Assembly: GCA_937967665.1 (NCBI GenBank)
Contig: CALBSZ010000352.1
Coordinates: 1 to 10,401, forward strand
Reading direction: 5' to 3'
Length of the DNA stretch: 10,401 nucleotides
From: an uncultured Planctomycetaceae bacterium
GTDB taxonomy: Bacteria; Planctomycetota; Planctomycetia; Pirellulales; Pirellulaceae
This document shows positions 5,859 to 10,401 of the stretch, piece after piece; positions within the stretch are counted from its first letter, which is position 1, and each line of letters opens with the position of its first letter. The notes under the pieces were generated by a model. That model was not told the origin of the DNA and searched no databases. It saw nothing but the letters and a program-made list of their open reading frames with translations. Both the position numbers and the translations under genes were made by a program.

Positions 5859-6221
5859 TTGGGTAAGAAGAAAGCCGCCAGCGAAGCAAAAGCGCCGTCG
5901 TTTGAAGAATCGCTCCAGAAACTCGAACAGATTGTGCACGAATTGGAAGATGGTCAACTCGGCTTGAACGATTCCCTGGCTCGCTACGAAGACGGTGTCA
6001 AGTGCCTGAAACAATGCTATTTGGCGCTGGAGCAGGCCGAACGGAAGATTGAGCAGCTGGCGGGCGTCGATGCGGACGGACGACCGGTGACGACGCCGTT
6101 TGAAGACGGCCAGACGTCGCTGGCGGACCAGACGGCAACCCGCGCCCGTCGTCGCGGGCACACGGAGAAGCCGGACGCCAAGTCCGACCCGGACATGGAC
6201 GAAAAGAACCGGCTGTTCTAA
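5859..6221 (+). CDS. xseB: Exodeoxyribonuclease VII small subunit
   Basis: Small, non-catalytic subunit of exonuclease VII, several copies of which bind the coiled-coil region of XseA and control its activity. The core (about 14-66, 'SFEESLQKLEQIVHELEDGQLGLNDSLARYEDGVKCLKQCYLALEQAERKI' in outline) is the typical two-helix hairpin of the family. At 120 residues it is longer than the usual 70-85, owing to a charged, low-complexity C-terminal tail (about 70-120) rich in Arg, Asp and Lys that looks disordered. The start is TTG, supported by GGAG 7 bases upstream; no ATG or GTG alternative suits. It lies 18 bases after xseA and 46 bases before ispA. Weak TTG initiation may help set the subunit ratio, which is an inference. 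Confidence 0.93.
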   Translation: MGKKKAASEAKAPSFEESLQKLEQIVHELEDGQLGLNDSLARYEDGVKCLKQCYLALEQAERKIEQLAGVDADGRPVTTPFEDGQTSLADQTATRARRRGHTEKPDAKSDPDMDEKNRLF

Positions 6222-6267
6222 AATACGCCGTTTGTTATCGATTCGCACTTGAACCACCGCGAGCTTC

Positions 6268-7164
6268 ATGGTCAGCGCCGACACGCAGGTTTTCTTGAAA
6301 TACGCCGAGACGTTTCGGACCGAAGTCGACGACGCGCTGACTCGATATACCGACTACGCGGAGGGTTGTCCGGCGCGGCTGCGTGACGCGATCCGCCACA
6401 GTCTGCTGGCGCCGGGAAAGCGTTTGCGGCCACTGCTGGTGTTAATGGCGGCGGAAGCCTGCGGTTCGGAACCAAACGCAGGAATGCCCGCTGCCTGCGC
6501 TGTCGAAATGATCCACACGTATTCGCTGATCCACGACGACCTGCCGGCGATGGACGAAGATGATTTGCGTCGCGGCCGACCGACCTGCCACAAGGCGTTT
6601 GACGAGGCCACCGCGATCCTGGCCGGCGATGCCCTGCTGACCCAGGCCTTCGAGACGATCGCGGGCGGCATTCGACCAGCGGATGTGGCGCTGCAGTGCA
6701 TTGCGGAATTGAGCACCGCCGCCGGGGCGACGAAACTGGTCGGCGGCCAGGTCGACGACCTCAACGCTCAGGACTCCGACGGCGGAATTGACCACCTGCA
6801 AGCCATCCATCACCGAAAAACGGGGGCTATGTTTGTAATCTCGCTGCGATTGGGCGGTATTGTGGCGTGTGTTGACGCAACTCGGTTGCAGGCGCTCACC
6901 ACGTTCGGGGAAAAGCTGGGCCTGGCATTCCAAATCGTCGACGATTTGCTCGACGTTCACGGCCAGGAAGGGCAACTGGGAAAGAAGACCGGCAAGGATT
7001 CGACACTCGGCAAATTAACCTTTCCCGGTTTGTTAGGTGTCGAGGAAAGCCGTCGACGGGCAGAAACGTTGATCCAGGAGGCCTGTGAAGCGATGGCGTG
7101 TTTTGGTGAACGGGCGGCGCCGCTGATTTCGCTGGCCAGGTACGTTCTCGAGAGGACTCAGTGA
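6268..7164 (+). CDS. ispA: Farnesyl diphosphate synthase (short-chain polyprenyl synthase)
   Basis: Cytoplasmic prenyltransferase that adds isopentenyl diphosphate to dimethylallyl and geranyl diphosphate, giving C15 farnesyl diphosphate for quinones, undecaprenyl carriers and terpenoids. Its 298 residues nearly equal E. coli IspA (299). Visible motifs are GKRLRPLLVL (50-59), the first Asp-rich motif DDLPAMDEDDLRRGRPT (90-106), GGQVDDL (159-165), KTG (184-186), and the second Asp-rich motif QIVDDLLD (222-229) followed by GKKTGKD. The two-residue insertion in the first Asp motif and Tyr 85 five residues before it are typical of bacterial FPP synthase, although geranylgeranyl diphosphate synthase cannot be excluded by sequence reading alone. 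The start ATG has only a weak ribosome site. The gene ends 3 bases before dxs, so the two are translationally coupled or nearly so. Confidence 0.94.
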   Translation: MVSADTQVFLKYAETFRTEVDDALTRYTDYAEGCPARLRDAIRHSLLAPGKRLRPLLVLMAAEACGSEPNAGMPAACAVEMIHTYSLIHDDLPAMDEDDLRRGRPTCHKAFDEATAILAGDALLTQAFETIAGGIRPADVALQCIAELSTAAGATKLVGGQVDDLNAQDSDGGIDHLQAIHHRKTGAMFVISLRLGGIVACVDATRLQALTTFGEKLGLAFQIVDDLLDVHGQEGQLGKKTGKDSTLGKLTFPGLLGVEESRRRAETLIQEACEAMACFGERAAPLISLARYVLERTQ

Positions 7165-7167
7165 CGC

Positions 7168-9054
7168 ATGCATCCCCACCTTTCCAAGATTGAATCGGCG
7201 ATCGATCTGCACGGCATGTCCGTGGCGGAACTGAAGGATGTCGCTGCCGAGATGCGCGACGTGCTCTGCAATCTTGTCCGGCAGCGGACCGCCCACTTCG
7301 CGTCAAACCTGGGGGTGGTGGAACTGAGTTTGGCGCTGCACAGCGTCTTTGACTTTCGCCGCGACCGCTTGATCTGGGACACGGGACATCAGGTCTACCC
7401 GCACAAGTTGATTACGGGCCGCTATTCGCAATTCAGCACGATGCGGACAAAGGGCGGGCTCATGGGATATCCGAACCCGCGGGAAAGTGAATACGACCTG
7501 TTCATGACCGGTCATGCCGGGTGCAGCGTTTCGACCGCGATCGGCTTGCGGTCGGGAGACGTAGTGTTGGGCGACGCCGATCGTCATGCGGTGGCAGTCA
7601 TCGGCGACGGCGCCTTCCCCTCGGGCATCGTTTTCGAAGCCATGAATAATGCCAGCGGTTTGAACAATCTGCTGATGGTCCTGAACGACAACAAGATGTC
7701 CATCTGTCCGCGCGTGGGTGGCGTGGCGTCGTATCTGGACAAGCTGCGGACAACCAATTTCTATGCCGGGTTGAAGCACGATGTCGTTCGTGTACTCAAC
7801 AAAGTTCCCTTGCTGGGCGACCCGACAGAACGCTTCCTGGCTCAATTGAAAGAGGCCGCCAAAGCGGGCTTGCACGGCGGTATGCTCTTCGAAGATCTTG
7901 GCTTCCAATACCTGGGACCGATCGACGGCCACGATATCGCGCTGATCCGCAAGTACCTGAAGATGATCAAGGGCATGGAGGGCCCGATTCTGTTGCACGT
8001 GGTCACGGAAAAAGGGCACGGCTTCCAACCGGCTGCCGCGGACCCTGTCTATTTCCATACCCCGCCGGCGCTGGCCGAAGACGAGTTGCCGCCGGAAACG
8101 AAAAAGCGAGGTGGTTCCAAGGCCTACACGCATTACGCCAGCGAAGCCATTGCCAATCAGATGCGCGACAACCCCCGCGTCACCGTGTTGACCGCGGCGA
8201 TGTGCCAGGGGAATAAACTGGAAAAAGTGCGCGACGAATTCCCGGATCGGTTTTTCGATACCGGCATCTGCGAAGCGCACGCCGTGGCCTTCGCCGCCGG
8301 GCAGTGCAAAGCCGGGCTGCAGCCGATCGTGGATATCTACAGTACATTCCTGCAACGCAGCTACGATCAGATCTTCCAGGAAGTCGCTCTGCAGAACCTG
8401 CCCGTCACCTTCATGCTGGACCGCGCCGGCTTGACAGGCCCCGATGGTCCAACGCATCACGGCGTGTTCGACTTCGGCTATTTGCGTGTGTTCCCGAACC
8501 TGGTCGTCATGGCGCCTGGCGATACCAGCGACTTGTCAGCCATGCTGGATTTCGCTTTGCAGCATGAGGCCCCCTGCTCCGTTCGCTATCCCAAGACGAC
8601 GGCGGAAACCATCGAAGGCAACCGCGTTCCCGTCGAACTCGGCAAAGCAGAAGTGTTGCGCTGGGGCCCCGACGGCGTGATCGTCTGCTGCGGGACGCTG
8701 CTGTGCGAATGCCTGCGAGCCGCCGACGTGCTGAAGAAAGAAGGACTGGAAATCGGTGTCGTGAATGCCCGTTTTGTAAAACCGATTGATCGCGAATTGG
8801 TCCAGCGAGCGTTCAGCGAATGTGCTTTCGTCGTGACCGTTGAAGAGGCGGCCTTGGCCGGCGGCTTTGGCAGCGCGTTCCTGGAGGCAGCTGTGGATCT
8901 GGAACTCGATACCCGGCAACTCAAACGACTGGGCATCCCGGACGCATTCATCGAGCACGGTGAGCGCGGCGAACTACTCGCCGATTTGGGACTCGACACC
9001 AACGGCATCGTCCGCACCTGCCGCCAACTGGCCCACCGCGACGCCACGCTCTAA
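7168..9054 (+). CDS. dxs: 1-deoxy-D-xylulose-5-phosphate synthase
   Basis: Thiamine-diphosphate enzyme that condenses pyruvate and glyceraldehyde 3-phosphate to DXP, the first step of the MEP isoprenoid pathway; DXP also feeds thiamine and pyridoxal synthesis. The 628 residues match the usual length of about 620-640. Domain 1 (about 1-300) has DTGHQVYPHKLITGR (71-85), TGHAGCS (114-120), and the ThDP/Mg motif from GDG (146-148) to NDN (173-175). Domain 2 (about 317-480) has the catalytic Glu in GICEAHAV (E369), YSTFLQRSYDQ (391-401) and DRAGLTGPDGPTHHG (418-432). The C-terminal transketolase-like domain follows (about 490-620). The more common GHSSTS is replaced by GHAGCS. The gene is last in the xseA-xseB-ispA-dxs series. 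Its stop codon directly abuts the end repeat of the RAYT element, so any original terminator has been displaced. Confidence 0.96.
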   Translation: MHPHLSKIESAIDLHGMSVAELKDVAAEMRDVLCNLVRQRTAHFASNLGVVELSLALHSVFDFRRDRLIWDTGHQVYPHKLITGRYSQFSTMRTKGGLMGYPNPRESEYDLFMTGHAGCSVSTAIGLRSGDVVLGDADRHAVAVIGDGAFPSGIVFEAMNNASGLNNLLMVLNDNKMSICPRVGGVASYLDKLRTTNFYAGLKHDVVRVLNKVPLLGDPTERFLAQLKEAAKAGLHGGMLFEDLGFQYLGPIDGHDIALIRKYLKMIKGMEGPILLHVVTEKGHGFQPAAADPVYFHTPPALAEDELPPETKKRGGSKAYTHYASEAIANQMRDNPRVTVLTAAMCQGNKLEKVRDEFPDRFFDTGICEAHAVAFAAGQCKAGLQPIVDIYSTFLQRSYDQIFQEVALQNLPVTFMLDRAGLTGPDGPTHHGVFDFGYLRVFPNLVVMAPGDTSDLSAMLDFALQHEAPCSVRYPKTTAETIEGNRVPVELGKAEVLRWGPDGVIVCCGTLLCECLRAADVLKKEGLEIGVVNARFVKPIDRELVQRAFSECAFVVTVEEAALAGGFGSAFLEAAVDLELDTRQLKRLGIPDAFIEHGERGELLADLGLDTNGIVRTCRQLAHRDATL

Positions 9055-9075
9055 AGAAACGGGGACAGGTCCAGT

Positions 9076-9747
9076 TTATAGTTTCCGGGGCCTGCCGGGC
9101 GGTCGCGTTGTGGCCTCGAGGCCCCATTGCTTAACCGTTTTCGTGACCCACTCCGGACTACCGTACGGCGTTCCACGCAGGCTGCTTTGACGCAACGCGG
9201 TCAACTCGGCCTCCGTTTCGGGTTCGTTGACGTACTCGACCCAGTTCCGGAAACGAGGCAGCGGCCACTTGGAAAGCATGGCGCGATGTTTCGTTGTGCC
9301 ATGCTGTGAAATCCATAGACTGCCAAACGGCCAATCTTCCGCTCGTCTTACAACATTCGCACGAAGAGCATTTCGCTCAACATAGCGAACCACGTTGTAG
9401 AAGTAGCCTTCTGTTTCGACAGGGAAGGACTTAAATCTCCCCTGGTAGACATGTCCAAAGCCGACCATGTTGTTTTGCTTCTGCCAGCGTGTGGCGTGGG
9501 TGATCGTGAGACGTTGCATGAAGCGCCCTAAGTCACCGTCGTTCTCAGGCCAGAGGACAAAATGCCAATGATTTCGCATTAGACAGTATGCCAGAATTCG
9601 CATCGGCCGTTTTGCGAGTGTTTCCTGAATCACCCTCTCGAACGCAAGATAGTCGTCATCGTTGTAAAACAGGTCCTGCTTGCCAACACCACGATTAAGA
9701 ACGTGATAAACCATCCCCCCGGGCGCCGCTCGTGCTGTTCTAGGCAT
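9076..9747 (-). CDS. rayT: REP-associated tyrosine transposase (Y1/HUH)
   Basis: RAYT-type transposase of 223 residues, related to IS200/IS605 TnpA, which cuts and rejoins single-stranded DNA at REP hairpins. The metal-binding HUH motif is HWH (60-62, in 'YCLMRNHWHFVLWP'). The likely catalytic tyrosine is Tyr 122 in 'VVRYVERNALRANVV', a motif typical of the family, followed by 'EDWPFGS'. The N-terminus 'MPRTARAAPGGMVYHVLNRG' is also characteristic, and the tail ends 'GLEATTRPPGRPRKL'. All motifs are intact, so it may be active. A promoter (TTGACA-N16-TATCAT) ends only six bases before the ATG, so the message is probably leaderless, since no Shine-Dalgarno sequence can lie downstream of the start of transcription. 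Read-through from mfd on the same strand, 30 bases upstream, is another route of expression. Confidence 0.93.
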   Translation of the reverse strand: MPRTARAAPGGMVYHVLNRGVGKQDLFYNDDDYLAFERVIQETLAKRPMRILAYCLMRNHWHFVLWPENDGDLGRFMQRLTITHATRWQKQNNMVGFGHVYQGRFKSFPVETEGYFYNVVRYVERNALRANVVRRAEDWPFGSLWISQHGTTKHRAMLSKWPLPRFRNWVEYVNEPETEAELTALRQSSLRGTPYGSPEWVTKTVKQWGLEATTRPPGRPRKL

Positions 9748-9753
9748 CCCCCC

Positions 9754-9781
9754 ATGATAGAGAAAGCACCCATCTTGTCAA
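9754..9781 (-). promoter_or_regulatory. RAYT promoter inside the element; -35 overlaps mfd stop
   Basis: On the minus strand, TTGACA (9776-9781) is a perfect -35 box and TATCAT (9754-9759) matches TATAAT at 5 of 6, with 16 bases between them. Transcription would begin at or next to the A of the transposase ATG (9747). The TGA stop codon of mfd (9778-9780) is part of the -35 box. Confidence 0.6.
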
Positions 9782-10401
9782 TAACTGGACCTGTCCCCGT
9801 TTCTCTTCTGAAGGATGGTTTTAACCAGGTCCAGACGGGCAAACCCGGGGGGGATCTTCGCGTAGGCGCTTTCCTCGTCCACGATGCGCAGCCGCTTCGC
9901 GTTGTCGCGCGCCAACTGTTCGATGCGGCGGCGATTGGCGTAGCGAAACACCAGGTAACCGTCTTCCTCGAAAATGCTGTGGATCTGCCAGACGGCGGCG
10001 TTCATGCGCAGCCGGGCCAATTCGAACAATTGCGCCACCGGCGCGGGAATGTCGCCGAAACGATCCACCATTTCGCTCTGCAAGTCTTCGATTTCGTCGA
10101 AGGTGGAAACGCGGCAGAGCCGCCGGTAGATGTCGATCTTCTGCCGCATGTCGGTGACGTAACCGGCCGGCAAGTACGCCTCGACGGGCAAGTCGATATC
10201 GACATCGGCCTTCATGTGCGGTGGTTTATGCTGAAGTTTGCGGACGGCGTTTTCCAAGAGCTGGCAATAGAGTTCATAGCCGACGGCCGCGATATGGCCA
10301 CTCTGCTGCGTGCCGAGAACGTTACCAGCTCCGCGAAACTCCAGATCTCGCATGGCGATTGCAAAGCCAGCCCCCATTTGGCTGAACTCTTCGATGGCTC
10401 G
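9778..10401 (-). CDS. mfd: Transcription-repair coupling factor, C-terminal part (partial)
   Basis: The last 207 codons of Mfd, the ATPase that removes RNA polymerase stalled at DNA lesions and recruits UvrA; the gene continues past the right edge. Visible parts are the end of the translocase module ('RAIEEFSQMGAGFAIAMRDLEFRGAGNVLG' in outline, followed by 'TQQSGHIAAVGYELYCQLLE') and the C-terminal regulatory domain D7 ('VDIDLPVEAYLPAGYVTDMRQKIDIYRRL' in outline, to 'FARLDLVKTILQ'). The helicase motifs up to motif VI lie outside the window. The final residues, RNGDRSSY, are encoded by the inverted repeat of the RAYT element, and the stop codon lies just inside the element. The native C-terminus has therefore been replaced or lengthened by insertion. 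The gene is convergent with dxs and runs in the same direction as the transposase. Confidence 0.95.
   Translation of the reverse strand, partial: RAIEEFSQMGAGFAIAMRDLEFRGAGNVLGTQQSGHIAAVGYELYCQLLENAVRKLQHKPPHMKADVDIDLPVEAYLPAGYVTDMRQKIDIYRRLCRVSTFDEIEDLQSEMVDRFGDIPAPVAQLFELARLRMNAAVWQIHSIFEEDGYLVFRYANRRRIEQLARDNAKRLRIVDEESAYAKIPPGFARLDLVKTILQKRNGDRSSY

Larger units (their letters stand above)
9055..9804. mobile_element. RAYT element with perfect 22-bp inverted-repeat ends
   Basis: The ends at 9055-9076 and 9783-9804 are perfect 22-base inverted repeats, beginning AGAAACGGGGACAGGTCC, and enclose a single gene, the Y1/HUH transposase. No target-site duplication is visible, as expected for single-stranded HUH transposition. 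The left end starts on the base after the dxs stop codon. The right end lies within the reading frame of mfd. The transposase stop codon overlaps the inner edge of the left repeat. The repeat core GGGGACAGG recurs in the elements at 4-85 and 122-207. Confidence 0.82.

Noticed and set aside
4185..6284. A 699-codon open frame on the minus strand opposite xseA and xseB
   Set aside because: It mirrors two clearly recognisable genes, has no ribosome site or family motifs, and is the usual GC-rich antisense shadow.
7303..8460. A 385-codon minus-strand frame opposite dxs
   Set aside because: It lies entirely within dxs, whose motifs are unmistakable; no motifs are seen in the antisense frame.

Overview
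The window looks like chromosomal DNA from a planctomycete, probably of the Pirellulales type. This rests on gene style rather than a marker gene: moderately high GC, a Dxs with a divergent 'GDGAFPSG ... NDNKMSICPRVGG' thiamine-site region, a DUF4405 membrane protein, and a long TlpA-type thioredoxin with a helical N-terminal domain. The assignment is an inference.

Layout: bases 1-210 hold two REPIN-like inverted-repeat elements. A three-helix DUF4405 membrane protein lies on the minus strand (358-894). A divergent intergenic region then carries an excellent sigma-54 (-24/-12) promoter match and an upstream palindrome, leading into an exported or membrane-anchored TPR protein (1272-2285). A two-CBS-domain protein follows (2497-2976) and ends in a textbook intrinsic terminator (3038-3082). 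Next comes a secreted TlpA-like thioredoxin (3263-4405) whose signal peptide is cut off from the mature protein by two in-frame stop codons. Bases 4629-9054 form the housekeeping block xseA-xseB-ispA-dxs, which joins exonuclease VII to the entry and early chain-elongation steps of isoprenoid synthesis; xseB-ispA-dxs is a conserved bacterial gene order. A 750-bp RAYT element (9055-9804), bounded by perfect 22-bp inverted repeats, fills the whole gap between dxs and the 3' end of mfd. The mfd gene runs on the minus strand off the right edge.

Most genes are ordinary. The most interesting material concerns genome dynamics and control. A REP-associated transposase has end repeats that share a core with the two REPIN-like elements at the other end of the window. 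Its insertion appears to have rewritten the last codons of mfd and supplied the mfd stop codon inside its own -35 box. The sigma-54 promoter in front of a protein of unknown role and the broken thioredoxin are the other points to check. I did not see a clearly new multi-gene system.
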